DNA from: JAKZVK01 sp965248255
Lineage (GTDB): Bacteria > Acidobacteriota > Terriglobia > Bryobacterales > UBA6623
NCBI GenBank assembly: GCA_965248255.1
Contig: CBDFIW010000004.1
Location: 3,038,001-3,102,000, forward strand
Length of the DNA stretch: 64,000 nucleotides
Direction of reading: 5' to 3'
Made by a program: the position numbers and the translations under genes. The notes under the pieces are model-generated. The model did not search any database, was not told the DNA's origin, and saw nothing but the letters and a program-made list of their open reading frames with translations. Shown here piece by piece: positions 8,925-17,988 of the stretch; position 1 is the first letter of the stretch; the number at the start of each line of letters is the position of its first letter.

Positions 8925-10793
8925 ATGACCCCGAGAATTCTGCTAACGACGCTCGCATTCTTCGCCGCTGCGGCCTGCGCCACCGGCCCGACCGACACCG
9001 CCGGCGCCCTCCAAATCACCCACGGCCCCACGCTGGGCCGCCTTTCCTCCGACGGCGTCGGCGTCTGGGCCCGCACCTCCCGCCCGGCCGCCTTCCAAGT
9101 GCGTTATGGCTCCGACCCCGGGCAACTCAACCAAGTCTCCGAAGCCGTCGAGACCGCGCTCGATCGCGACAACACCGCATGGGTCCATCTCACCGGACTC
9201 GCATCGCACACCAAGTACTACTACGAACTCCTACTGGCCGAAGCCGGCGCGACGCAGCTCGGCGGTTCGTTCCATACGCTTCCTGACGCCGACGACTACC
9301 GACACGCTCAACACAATCCCGACGGCCTGTTCAACTTCCGTTTCGAGTTCGCCTGCGGCAATAACCAAAACACCGGCGGAGGCAGTGCGTTCGGTCCGAG
9401 CCTGCCGACGTTCGCGACGATGAACCGCGAGCTCTACCGCGAGCCGGACCGCAGCCGCATCGACTTCGCCATCCAAAACGGCGACTGGCTCTATGAAGAG
9501 ATGCGCGAGTACAGCCCCGACGACTGGCTGAGCCAGGTCGGCGCCGACGCCCAGCCGCGCGTCGTCGAACTGATGCCGACCATCGCCGGCGTCTGGGAAA
9601 ACTACAAGCTCTATCTCTCACGCGGGAAGAACCTGGCTGCCTGGCACCGCGGCATCCCGTCGTTTTACACCTTCGACGATCACGAGATCCTCAACGACGT
9701 CTACGGCTCGGCCGAGGTCGGACGAGTCGACCGCCGGGCCGTCTTTCGAGACATCGGCGTGCGCGCCTGGTACGACTATTTGGGATGGAGCAACCCTGTC
9801 GGCGAGGTCCAGGCGTTGCGCTTCGGCCGTGGCTCATTCCAAACCGGGAGCGACGTTCTCACGGATGCAGAAGCGGACTTTGGCAACCTGAAGCTGGCCG
9901 AGGCGGCGACGCTGCACGTCCATTGGGGGACCCCCGACGCCGGCGTGATGGAGGGTCCCTCGGACACGGAAGGGGGCGACCCCAATGCCGGCGTCTACGA
10001 GATCGTCGAGGTGATCGACGCCCAGCATCTGCGGATTCGTCCCCCGGCTAAGGCCGACGGCGAACAGACCTACTCGGTCGGCCGGGTCTCCTACTTCAAC
10101 ATGCGGGTCAGCAACGCCGGTTTCTTCTTTCTCGACACGCGCACCTACCGTGAAATGCACGACGTGACGAAGCCCGCCGAGAAGGGGCGCACGATGCTCG
10201 GCGCGCTCCAGAAGAAGTGGCTCCAAGACGGCATGGCCGCCAGCGACGCCGACTATTTCATCGTCGTCTCGTCAGTGAACTTCATGATCCCCCACGTCGG
10301 CGGCACGGGCGCGCCCATCCCCGAGGAGAACAAGGACGACGCCTGGACCGTGTTTCTCGACGAGCGCGAGGAGTTGATCAACTTCTGGGACGCGCTGGGC
10401 AAGCCTGTTTTCGTGCTGACCGGCGACCTCCACAACAGCTTCGCCATCAAGATCACCGACCGTGTGTGGGAGTTCGCCTCCGGCCCGCACAACTCGATGA
10501 ACCACCCGGCCGGGTCCGAAGCCAATCGCCCGGCCAACGGGATCTTCGACTCACTGGGCCGCAAAGCCGACATCCGCTGGTCGAGCTACATCCTCAGCGA
10601 CACCCCCAACCAGATGCGCAAACGGCCGGTCTATTGCGTCGTGCAATCGAATGCCGTCTTCAACAACCCGGCCGAAGAGGGTGTCGACCGCTGGGTTGCC
10701 TTCCCGCACCCGCAGGTCGTCTTCCAGTACTACGACGGCCTCACCGGCGAGCTGCTCTACGCCGAGTCGATCGTCGCCCCGGGCGGGAAGTAG
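8925..10793 (+). CDS. PhoD-type alkaline phosphatase/phosphodiesterase, probable lipoprotein
   Basis: Secreted calcineurin-like metallophosphatase of the PhoD superfamily, 622 residues; family members hydrolyse phosphomono- or diesters. The N-terminus is a signal peptide ending in a lipobox-like AAAC (about residue 18), so lipid anchoring is likely. Residues about 25-120 form a fibronectin-like PhoD_N domain (GVGVWARTSRPAAFQVRY, TGLASHTKYYYEL). The catalytic domain shows NGDWLYEE, FDDHEILND and VLTGDLHNSF, the expected metal ligands. A 60-residue insertion around VLTDAEADFGNLKLAEAATL is unusual. Upstream GAGGAG gives a fair ribosome site. The M1 peptidase gene starts 13 bases downstream, so the two may be co-transcribed. 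Confidence 0.85.
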   Translation: MTPRILLTTLAFFAAAACATGPTDTAGALQITHGPTLGRLSSDGVGVWARTSRPAAFQVRYGSDPGQLNQVSEAVETALDRDNTAWVHLTGLASHTKYYYELLLAEAGATQLGGSFHTLPDADDYRHAQHNPDGLFNFRFEFACGNNQNTGGGSAFGPSLPTFATMNRELYREPDRSRIDFAIQNGDWLYEEMREYSPDDWLSQVGADAQPRVVELMPTIAGVWENYKLYLSRGKNLAAWHRGIPSFYTFDDHEILNDVYGSAEVGRVDRRAVFRDIGVRAWYDYLGWSNPVGEVQALRFGRGSFQTGSDVLTDAEADFGNLKLAEAATLHVHWGTPDAGVMEGPSDTEGGDPNAGVYEIVEVIDAQHLRIRPPAKADGEQTYSVGRVSYFNMRVSNAGFFFLDTRTYREMHDVTKPAEKGRTMLGALQKKWLQDGMAASDADYFIVVSSVNFMIPHVGGTGAPIPEENKDDAWTVFLDEREELINFWDALGKPVFVLTGDLHNSFAIKITDRVWEFASGPHNSMNHPAGSEANRPANGIFDSLGRKADIRWSSYILSDTPNQMRKRPVYCVVQSNAVFNNPAEEGVDRWVAFPHPQVVFQYYDGLTGELLYAESIVAPGGK

Positions 10794-10806
10794 GGACCTC
10801 TACTAT

Positions 10807-12057
10807 ATGCGCACGCTTCAGCTACTCTTGTTCGCCTCTGCTGTCGCCTTCCCCATAGCTCCACTCACCGCACAGACAACTCACTACTCCGTGAAGTTGG
10901 TGCCGGACCTCAGTCGCCAGTCTCTGAAAGGTGAAGAGGAGATTGAGTTCCAGCATGACGCCGGAGTGGTCGAGTGGCAGAAGCAGGAGGGGTTACGGGT
11001 TATTTCGGCAGAATCCGACGGTGCAGAAGTGACACTGCGGGGTGAATCCCTCGCAGTGGGCTTACCCGCTAGCGGCAGGCATCGGTTGCGTGTTGAGTAC
11101 AAGATTACGAAAGTGCGGGGTCTCAGGTGGCTTGAAGATGAAGCTGGTTTCTATACAACTTTCGATTGCGACGCATGGATGGTATGTGACAACTCTCCAG
11201 GCCAGCGAGCCACACTCAAACTTGAGATCGTTCTGCCGGTTTCCAGGGGCTTGAGAGCAGTTGGTCCAGGGCGCCTCACTAAACAATGGCGCGACCAAGA
11301 GGGTAGTCACTGCGTTTTCGAGCAGAAGGCGCCTGTTCAGACGTACCTGTTCAGTTTTGGGATGGCGAAGCTGGAAGCTTCGGTCGATGGGGAGTTGTCG
11401 ATCTACGCCGGGGCCGCGGGCCATGAAGTCAGCTTACGGAAAACGGCCGATGCCTATAGCTTTCTCCGCGGAAAGGCCACCGTGGATCCCGTAAACCCGG
11501 AATACGCTCAGGTGTTTCTGCCGAGCAGGGTCGAACAGGAAGCGGCCGGACTCGCTCTGATGCCTGAGGAGTATCTTGTTGATCTCGAAAGGAACGACGA
11601 CGTGTACTTGATGGCTCACGAACTGGCGCACCAGTGGTGGGGCGCCCTCGTCGGTATCCGCTCGTGGTCGGACTTCTGGCTGAATGAGGGCATGGCAGAG
11701 TTCATGGCGGATGCCTATATAGAGCGCCGTCAAGGGCGGGAGGCGCACGACCGCCGGATCGCCGCATTGAACGAGCGCATGGACACACTGCGTGCGCAAG
11801 GGAAGGATCGTCCGTTGCACTGGGAGCAGTGGAAGGATGCTCGTGAGGCCCTCGGGCGAATCCCGTATGTCAAGGGTGCCCTGTTCCTTGACCGCCTCAG
11901 GACAACCCTGGGAGAAGAGAAATTCTGGCAAGGAATCGCTCTGTATACTTCCCGGAATGCACAGCGGCTCGTCGATTCACGGAACTTCGAACGTGCCATG
12001 GAAGAGGCAAACGGGGGCAACCTCAGGGCGTTATTCGAGGAGGCTGTGTACCACTAG
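10807..12057 (+). CDS. Short secreted M1-family aminopeptidase-like protein
   Basis: A 416-residue zinc metallopeptidase of the gluzincin M1 type with a signal peptide (LQLLLFASAVAFPIAPLTAQ). The zinc site is complete: HELAH at 271-275 and the distal glutamate E294 in NEGMAEF, spacing HExxH-18-E. The usual exopeptidase motif G-A-M-E-N is not present; the corresponding position reads AAGLALMPEE. The large C-terminal helical domain of classic M1 enzymes is absent; the protein ends about 120 residues after the zinc site. It may therefore not be a conventional aminopeptidase. The ATG at 10807 is chosen because it opens a signal peptide; the longer upstream frame overlaps phoD and has no family similarity. 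Confidence 0.8.
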   Translation: MRTLQLLLFASAVAFPIAPLTAQTTHYSVKLVPDLSRQSLKGEEEIEFQHDAGVVEWQKQEGLRVISAESDGAEVTLRGESLAVGLPASGRHRLRVEYKITKVRGLRWLEDEAGFYTTFDCDAWMVCDNSPGQRATLKLEIVLPVSRGLRAVGPGRLTKQWRDQEGSHCVFEQKAPVQTYLFSFGMAKLEASVDGELSIYAGAAGHEVSLRKTADAYSFLRGKATVDPVNPEYAQVFLPSRVEQEAAGLALMPEEYLVDLERNDDVYLMAHELAHQWWGALVGIRSWSDFWLNEGMAEFMADAYIERRQGREAHDRRIAALNERMDTLRAQGKDRPLHWEQWKDAREALGRIPYVKGALFLDRLRTTLGEEKFWQGIALYTSRNAQRLVDSRNFERAMEEANGGNLRALFEEAVYH

Positions 12058-12135
12058 CCGTCTGCTCTTATCGTCATCTGAACAGAAATGTCAAATCTCG
12101 AATCAGCGAAGAGTAGTCATATCAGGAGCCGGATC

Positions 12136-13647
12136 CTATTTGACTTGAAACGAATATAAGTCCGCGTCTTTTAACTCGAAGCGGACGCGAAGCGCCTTGC
12201 CCGCCAGCGTACTCACATCGGATCGTTTCTTCCACACGACCTTGCGCGCGACGGTGTCGCCGTAGATCGGCGGGCAGTCGTCCAGCGTGAAACCTTCGAT
12301 CGGGCTGCCGGTAGCGTCTTGAAGCTCGACGCGAATGCTGCCCACGGTGGAGGTCGAGAAGTTGAGGACCAGTTCGTCGCCGTCGAAGACAAGCGGCTTC
12401 GTGACCATCCCGCCGCCTGCAAACGGCGCTTGGACTGACACGAACCCATCAAGGCGAAGCGTGTAGCGGCGAAGACGATTGCCGTCGGGTTGACGCCCGC
12501 CTTCGCTGGCATAGATCGATAGCTCGTTCGGCGCACCCTCCATCGATGACGGCGTTTCGACCAGCCCCCAGTTCCCGTAGTTGTCACCGTAGAACCAGCT
12601 TCCCGGACGCTCGATGCCCGGCCGCCGGAACGCCTCCGGCCACAGCTCGAAGTTGTGTCCGTCGCGGCTGGCCATGAAAACACCGTCGGTCATCGCTGTT
12701 CCGGAGCGCTGGGATTTGCTCGCCACAATGCGGCGGTAGTCAAGCTGCGGCAGCGCCTTGGTTGACTCCGACCAGCCGTAGTCGATGTAGCGCGTTGGGA
12801 AGCCCAGGAAAATGTGTGGCGCCCGGTGGTAGGGGATGACTCCGTTTGTGTAGAGCTGGTGAGGTCGCCCCGGCGTGTAGTCGAGGAACCGGGACTCCGA
12901 CCAATGCACGAAGTCCCTCGACGTCGCCGTACGAATGTCGCGCCCGTCAGGATATTTCGGGTCGTCGCGGCGGGAGTCTCGCCAGTAGGCACGGTACTCG
13001 TTGCGTAACGAGTCCCAGAACGCGACGTTCTGCGAGTCGAACTTACCCTTGGTCACCACCAGCTCGTCGGTCATCAACTGCCAGTGAATGCCGTCGGCGG
13101 ACTGGAAGGCTTGCAAACCGCCCTCTGCCCAGTGGTGCCCGCCGAGGGCCTTGTAGCGTGACTCGCGAGGGCAGTTGGGGTTGGCATCTTTGAACACGGT
13201 GAAGTTGTGCGAGCCGACGCCGTCCCAGATGATGTTGTTTTCCTTGGAGCCATCGGACTCGACTAGGCCGAGGCGGGGCCGCTTCCAATGGATGCCGTCG
13301 CGGCTTTTCGCGTAGCAGACAACTTCGCGGTTAGTGGCCTCGCTCTCGCCATCGCTGTACGCGATGTGCAAGCCGCGGTAGTACATGCGATAGAGGTCGC
13401 CGTCTTGGAAGACCGTCGTGTATCCGCTGGCGTTTCCCTCCCACGGTTTGGTGCGGTCGAGAGAGACCTCGCGCGGCACCGGCCTATGAAGGACCCGTCG
13501 CGCACCGCCCGACAGCTTGTCGAGCAGATAGTCGTCAACGAAGAGTTCGAGCCGCGACCCGATATCAATCGGGTCGGCCGCAGCCAGAGCGACCGGAAGG
13601 AGCACTAGGGCAATCAGAAATCGAGCGGGGCTTGGCAGGAAGGTCAT
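12136..13647 (-). CDS. Secreted five-bladed beta-propeller, glycosidase-like (GH32/43/62-type fold)
   Basis: A 503-residue exported protein: signal peptide RFLIALVLLPVALAAA, then RLELFVDDYLLD, which opens a family common in Planctomycetota and Solibacter-like Acidobacteriota. Repeated SRDGIHW/SADGIHW/SRDFVHW blades with tryptophans are the hallmark of five-bladed propeller glycosidases. The C-terminal 100 residues form a beta-sandwich (PLVFDGDELVLNFSTS). Catalytic carboxylates were not assigned, so glycosidase activity is an inference from the fold. The ATG at 13647 has GGGGAAAGA directly upstream. Convergent with the M1 gene; divergent from the dehydratase gene. Confidence 0.72.
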   Translation of the reverse strand: MTFLPSPARFLIALVLLPVALAAADPIDIGSRLELFVDDYLLDKLSGGARRVLHRPVPREVSLDRTKPWEGNASGYTTVFQDGDLYRMYYRGLHIAYSDGESEATNREVVCYAKSRDGIHWKRPRLGLVESDGSKENNIIWDGVGSHNFTVFKDANPNCPRESRYKALGGHHWAEGGLQAFQSADGIHWQLMTDELVVTKGKFDSQNVAFWDSLRNEYRAYWRDSRRDDPKYPDGRDIRTATSRDFVHWSESRFLDYTPGRPHQLYTNGVIPYHRAPHIFLGFPTRYIDYGWSESTKALPQLDYRRIVASKSQRSGTAMTDGVFMASRDGHNFELWPEAFRRPGIERPGSWFYGDNYGNWGLVETPSSMEGAPNELSIYASEGGRQPDGNRLRRYTLRLDGFVSVQAPFAGGGMVTKPLVFDGDELVLNFSTSTVGSIRVELQDATGSPIEGFTLDDCPPIYGDTVARKVVWKKRSDVSTLAGKALRVRFELKDADLYSFQVK

Positions 13648-13674
13648 ATTCTTTCCCCAATCCGATGAAGGGCG

Positions 13675-13690
13675 CCTCTACTATAGTCCG
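13675..13690 (-). promoter_or_regulatory. Candidate minus-10 (TATAGT) of the propeller gene
   Basis: On the minus strand TATAGT lies about 30 bases before the ATG at 13647. The minus-35 region is weak. It sits in the divergent promoter region shared with the dehydratase gene. Confidence 0.3.
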
Positions 13691-13794
13691 AACGGGATAT
13701 GCTCGACTGTCGTCTCCGCGGGCTCCAGACGTGTCCTCCACCAAGTGGTTTCCGTTACACGACGCCGTGGAGAGGGAGGTCCGCCACCCTCTGC

Positions 13795-13800
13795 TATCGT
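13795..13800 (+). promoter_or_regulatory. Minus-10-like TATCGT directly upstream of the dehydratase start
   Basis: TGCTATCGT (with TG-n spacing typical of an extended minus-10) ends only six bases before the ATG at 13807, which has no Shine-Dalgarno sequence. Transcription from it would give an essentially leaderless mRNA. Confidence 0.3.
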
Positions 13801-13806
13801 GATCCC

Positions 13807-15507
13807 ATGTCTGATTCGACGAGGCTCCGAAGCGCCGACTGGTTCGAAGGCGCGGGATACGAGTTCCTGGCACGCCGCGCTGCGCTGCGCTCGGAGGGCC
13901 TCGCGCCCATGGGCTTCGCCGGCAAGCCGGTCGTGGGCATCTGCAATTCCTGGAGCGAGCTGACCCACTGCAACATCCACTTGCGTCGCGTGGCGGAGGC
14001 CGTCAAGCGCGGCGTGTGGGCCGCCGGAGGCGTACCGCTCGAATTTCCCACCATCTCCCTGGGCGAGCTGTTTATGAAGCCCACCACGATGCTCTTCCGC
14101 AACCTAATGTCGATGGACGTCGAAGAGTCCATCCGTGCCAACCCGATCGACAGCGTCGTCCTGCTAAGCGGCTGCGACAAGACGACGCCCGCGCAGCTGA
14201 TGGGCGCGGCCAGCGCCGATGTGCCGGCGATCATGGTCACCGGTGGCCCGCAGCTCAGTGGCCATTGGGGGCAACAGCAGATCGGGTCGGGCACCGACGG
14301 CCGCCGCGTGTTCGAAGAGTACCGCGCGGGCCGGCTGACCGACGAACAGTTGAACGAGGTCGAGGGCTGCATCGCGCGCAGCAACGGCCACTGCATGGTG
14401 ATGGGCACCGCGTCGACCATGGCGTCGATGGCCGAGGCCCTAGGGATGACGCTGCCCGGCAACGCCGCGATCCCGGCCGTCGACTCCCGCCGCTACCAAT
14501 TGGCCGAGGCTGCCGGACGCCGCGCCGTTGAGATCGCCCTCGAAGATCTGCGCCCTTCGAAGATTCTCACTAAAACAGCATTCGAAAACGCCATCCGCAC
14601 CGACATGGCGATCGGCGGCTCGACCAACGCCGTCGTCCATCTGCTGGCGATCGCGGGACGCTCCGGTATCGACCTGCGTCTGGCCGACTTCGACCGCCTT
14701 TCGCGCGAGACGCCCTTCCTCGCCAACATCAAGCCCTCAGGACAGTACTTGATGGAGGACTTCTACTACGCCGGCGGCCTGCCCGCGATCATGAAGGAGA
14801 TCCTGCCCCTGCTCCACGGCGCCAACCCGACCGTCAACGGTAACACCCTCGCCGACAACTTGGCCGACGCGAAGTGCATCAACCGTGACGTGATCCGCAC
14901 GATGGCGGAGCCCCTCGGCTCCGAAGGCGGCACCGCCATTCTCTACGGCAACCTCGCCCCCGACGGTGCGGTCATCAAACAAACGGCTGCGTCACCACAT
15001 CTGCTCAAGCACCGTGGCACAGCCGTCGTCTTCGACCGCTACGAGGAACTGCGCGCCCACATCGACGACGACGATCTCCCGATCGACGAAAACTCCGTGC
15101 TGGTTTTGAAGAACGCGGGCCCGACGGGCGGCCCCGGTTTCCCGGAGTGGGGTCACCTGCCGATTCCGGCCAAGCTGCTCAAGCGCGGTGTCAAAGACAT
15201 CGTGCGCATCAGCGACGCACGCATGAGCGGCACTAGCTTCGGTACCGACGTGCTCCACATCTCACCCGAAGCCGCGATCGGCGGTCCGCTGGCCGCAGTG
15301 CAAACGGGGGACGAAATCGAGTTGGACGTTCCCGGCCGCAAGATCGAGCTGCGCCTCGACCCGAACGAAATCCAACGGCGTCTCGACGCCGTCCCACGCC
15401 GGCCGCCGCACTACCGCCGCGGCTACGGCAAGCTCTTCCTCAACGAAGTGACCCAAGCCCACGAGGGCTGTGACTTCCGCTTCCTGCGGTCAGAAGAAGC
15501 CGCCTAG
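13807..15507 (+). CDS. IlvD/Edd-family dehydratase, probably sugar-acid specific
   Basis: Iron-sulfur dehydratase of 566 residues, cytosolic. Cluster-ligand segments are visible: GICNSWSELTHCN, LLSGCDKTTPAQLM and SNGHCMVMGTASTM. The N-terminal RSADWFEGAGYEFLARRAAL and the GH-C-MVMGT variant resemble pentonate/hexonate dehydratases (L-arabinonate, D-xylonate) more than the dihydroxy-acid dehydratase of branched amino acid synthesis. Late motifs GGTAILYGNLAPDGAVIK and RMSGTSFGTDVLHISPEAA are intact. The likely reaction is conversion of an aldonate to a 2-keto-3-deoxy acid. No other sugar-acid genes are adjacent, so the substrate cannot be fixed from context. ilvD itself is the alternative. Confidence 0.85.
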   Translation: MSDSTRLRSADWFEGAGYEFLARRAALRSEGLAPMGFAGKPVVGICNSWSELTHCNIHLRRVAEAVKRGVWAAGGVPLEFPTISLGELFMKPTTMLFRNLMSMDVEESIRANPIDSVVLLSGCDKTTPAQLMGAASADVPAIMVTGGPQLSGHWGQQQIGSGTDGRRVFEEYRAGRLTDEQLNEVEGCIARSNGHCMVMGTASTMASMAEALGMTLPGNAAIPAVDSRRYQLAEAAGRRAVEIALEDLRPSKILTKTAFENAIRTDMAIGGSTNAVVHLLAIAGRSGIDLRLADFDRLSRETPFLANIKPSGQYLMEDFYYAGGLPAIMKEILPLLHGANPTVNGNTLADNLADAKCINRDVIRTMAEPLGSEGGTAILYGNLAPDGAVIKQTAASPHLLKHRGTAVVFDRYEELRAHIDDDDLPIDENSVLVLKNAGPTGGPGFPEWGHLPIPAKLLKRGVKDIVRISDARMSGTSFGTDVLHISPEAAIGGPLAAVQTGDEIELDVPGRKIELRLDPNEIQRRLDAVPRRPPHYRRGYGKLFLNEVTQAHEGCDFRFLRSEEAA

Positions 15508-15522
15508 CGGAAGCCCTTCCCG

Positions 15523-16069
15523 TCACCGGCCCGTAACGCAAGGCTCGAACACGATCCGTTGCAGGAAGAAGGCCAGGCGGCGGTGGTCCTCCGACGGGCC
15601 CTCCTCGCTCGGCGCGAACCACTTGTCGCAGGTAATCTCTATCTCCTTGCGCTCCCCCTTGCGGACATCGACATCGAGAGTCAGCTCGAAGGAGTCCCGG
15701 AGAACGGTCTTTTCGCAAGACCGATCCCCGACCACCAGCGTGATCGGTTCGCCTCTCCTTGCTCTGGCCGGGAGGGAGCCCGCTCAAACGCACGCGCCCG
15801 ATATCGTGACCGGCGGCGGCGGAGAATCGCAGCGGCGACGTCACCCATTGATCGAACCAATACCCTTCCGTCTTGCCCTGTTGGAACACGGGACCGTGAA
15901 TCGGCAGAGCGCCGGGCACACACGTCTTCGACCGTTCAACCTCGAAGAGAATCCGTATCACCTTGAGTGCCAGCAGACGCTGATCTTCGGATATCCCGAG
16001 GCGGGCCAGTGTTACCGACTGATCGGAAGTCAGCTCGACCGCGACTTCGTCAGGCGTGTACGAGCTACC
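15523..16069 (-). pseudogene. Degenerate gene remnant with a repeated beta-domain
   Basis: Minus-strand coding-like text in two frames. Frame one, open from 16069 to about 15750, reads LARLGISEDQRLLALKVIRI and later GYWFDQWVTSPLRFSAAAG. Frame two, down to 15523, reads RRGEPITLVVGDRSCEKTV, DSFELTLDVDV and EDHRRLAFFLQRIVFEP. Both end in the same pattern (S-E-D-x-R-x-L-x(4)-x-R-I-x-F-E), so it looks like two copies of a beta-sandwich domain that is seen at the C-terminus of some glycosyltransferase-associated proteins. There is no start, and a stop (16070-16072) precedes the first frame. The frame switch is near 15745. I regard it as a decayed fragment; family assignment is tentative. Confidence 0.4.
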
Positions 16070-16224
16070 TTACAACGCGATATTCAGGGTCGAGATCGAC
16101 AGTATGTACTGCAATCAGTTCAACGCTTACATGAAGGCAAGATCGAACGTCTGAGTGGAAGGCGCTTCTTCGCGGCGCGAGAAGACGCACCTGTCCTGCA
16201 CGGTGGGGGTGATTCAGATTGTTG

Positions 16225-16262
16225 CCTGGGAGGCTCCGTCTCAATGAGCGGAGCCTCCCAGG
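16225..16262. repeat. Perfect 14-bp hairpin
   Basis: CCTGGGAGGCTCCG (16225-16238) pairs with CGGAGCCTCCCAGG (16249-16262) around a 10-base loop. No T-tract follows on either strand, so it is not a typical terminator. Confidence 0.85.
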
Positions 16263-16573
16263 CCGCCAGGTTTCTGACGTGGTGTGAAGGAGGATCCTAA
16301 GCGCTTTCCGGGACGGCTGCGAGAGAAGGTCTCGGCTTGGCTTACTCGCCCCTTTGCATCGGGGCTTTCGGTTTGTCGCCGAGGCTTGACAAAGGCAACC
16401 GTCTGCACTCGTAATCCTACAAATCCTTACTTCCGGAATCGATTCCGGGGCGTCGCGGCCCTCTCTCCGTCTTTGGACCGCCTAGCTCGGGTCCGGTTAA
16501 GGAACCGAGCCGCCTGAACACCATGTGCGTTTGCTCGAGGCCTCGAGAATGGCAACGCGTGAGGGCGGGTAAC

Positions 16574-16621
16574 CGTGTTACCTACCCTCACCCGGAGAGT
16601 AACACGCGAGTGTGGGGGTAG
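16574..16621 (+). other. Interleaved stems (pseudoknot order or alternative hairpins)
   Basis: CGTGTTAC (16574-16581) pairs with GTAACACG (16599-16606), and CTACCCTCAC (16582-16591) pairs with GTGGGGGTAG (16612-16621, one U-G wobble on the plus strand). The order is A-B-A'-B'. With no base between A and B, both stems can hardly form fully at once, so mutually exclusive hairpins are more likely than a static pseudoknot. It lies about 150 bases upstream of the M20 peptidase start. Confidence 0.55.
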
Positions 16622-16774
16622 CCGGGGAGTGGGGACGGTAAGTCGAGTGATATCAACGTCAGAAAAAGCCGAAACTTCTGTGACTGAAACGGGTCGGTGC
16701 AACAGAGCCGATCTGTGTGCTGGGGCGGGTGCGGTTCATCGGCGGGGTTCGTCATGTTATTGTCGAGCTTCGTT

Positions 16775-17971
16775 ATGCCTGGAAATCTGTCCTCTGAGTT
16801 GGTTGAGAAAGTGCACGCGGCGGTGAACCGCGATCGTCTTGTTGAGACCGCGATTGCGCTGGTCGAGGTGCCGAGCCCGACGCGTACCGCGGGGGCTGTT
16901 GCGGACCGTCTTGCGGAGATCCTGAGCGGTGACGGCTTCGCGGTTGAGCGGCACGTGGCCGACTGGCCCGACGCGCCGGCGGTCGTCACGCGTGTTGAAA
17001 GCGGCAAGCCCGGGCCCGTGCTGCAGTTCGACGGGCACCTCGACACCGTGCACCTGCCCTTCGTCCCGCCGCGTCACGAGAATGGCTGCCTCTACGGCTC
17101 GGGTGCTTCGGACATGAAGGGCGGGATCGCCGCGTTCGTCGAGGCTGCGCGGGCGTTGCGCGAGATCGGCGGGTTGGAAGCGGGCGGCGTCCTGCTCACG
17201 GCGCACGATCTGCACGAAGGCCCGTGGGGCGACCGTCGCCAACTGCGCGCGCTTATCAGCCAGAGTATCCACGGTGACGCCGTAATGCTGCCGGAATACT
17301 TCGCCGACAAGCTACCGCTGGCCGGGCGCGGCATGGCGATCTTCGAGATTCATGTCCGGCGAGACGGCGAACCCGTCCACGAAGTGCTAAGGCCGGCGGG
17401 GCTGCCTTCAGTGCTCAACGCGGGTGCGGATCTGGTGGTGAAGCTGCGGGACCTCGACGACACGCTGACCGGCACCGAGACGGCCGGCGTCGGGCGCGAT
17501 TCGGTGTTCGTCGGGCAGATCGAGGCGGGCGAGATCTACAACCAGTCACCGGTCGACTGCCTTGTACGCGGCACCCGGCGCTGGGTGACGCCCGGGACCG
17601 CGGCGGAGGTCGAGCAGGGCTTCCGCGAGCTTCTTGAACAGCATGGCCAAGCGACCGGCACGCGCATCGATCTAGACTACTCGCTGCAAGGCGACGCGTT
17701 CCGGATCGACGAGGGCGAAACGGCCGTGGCGGCGTTTCAAACAGCGCACACCGCGCTCACGGGTGCGCCGCTGCCGAGCGGCGCCAAGCCGTTTCTCGAC
17801 GACGGCAACTTGTTTTGCTCGATGGCGGGTGTTCCAGCGCTGACCCACGGCCCCGCCGCGACGGGGGCCCACACGTTGAACGAGTGTGTGGCGGTGGATG
17901 AGTTGGTGCGGGTTGCGCACATGTACGCGCTGACGGCGCTGTCGTTTTGTGCTGAGACAAGCGGGGGGTAG
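16775..17971 (+). CDS. M20-family metallopeptidase/deacylase (ArgE/DapE-like)
   Basis: Cytosolic di-zinc amidohydrolase of 398 residues from ATG 16775 (MPGNLSSELVEK); an in-frame ATG at 16754 is also possible. Family features: VPSPTRTAGAVADRLAEIL, the metal/catalytic motif FDGHLDTV, GASDMKGGIAAFVEAA with the bridging aspartate, an insertion (dimerisation) domain with MAIFEIHVRRDGEPVHE, and the late histidine in THGPAATGAHTLNE. At the position where ArgE/DapE usually have an E-E pair the sequence is HDLHEGPWG, so only one glutamate of the pair is obvious. The substrate is probably an N-acylated amino acid or peptide; not determinable here. Confidence 0.82.
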   Translation: MPGNLSSELVEKVHAAVNRDRLVETAIALVEVPSPTRTAGAVADRLAEILSGDGFAVERHVADWPDAPAVVTRVESGKPGPVLQFDGHLDTVHLPFVPPRHENGCLYGSGASDMKGGIAAFVEAARALREIGGLEAGGVLLTAHDLHEGPWGDRRQLRALISQSIHGDAVMLPEYFADKLPLAGRGMAIFEIHVRRDGEPVHEVLRPAGLPSVLNAGADLVVKLRDLDDTLTGTETAGVGRDSVFVGQIEAGEIYNQSPVDCLVRGTRRWVTPGTAAEVEQGFRELLEQHGQATGTRIDLDYSLQGDAFRIDEGETAVAAFQTAHTALTGAPLPSGAKPFLDDGNLFCSMAGVPALTHGPAATGAHTLNECVAVDELVRVAHMYALTALSFCAETSGG

Positions 17972-17988
17972 TGCGAACCTCCGATACG

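Larger units (their letters stand above)
16073..16774 (+). other. About 700 bp without a convincing gene, rich in stable secondary structure
   Basis: No ORF here has recognisable coding character. Four structures are visible: a perfect 14-bp hairpin (16225-16238 with 16249-16262), a nested hairpin with CTCGGC/GCCGAG outside and GCCCC/GGGGC inside (16331-16383), a 16-bp palindrome CCGGAATCGATTCCGG (16433-16448), and two interleaved stems (16574-16621). A TTGACA hexamer lies at 16385-16390. An unannotated small RNA is possible but not shown. Confidence 0.5.
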
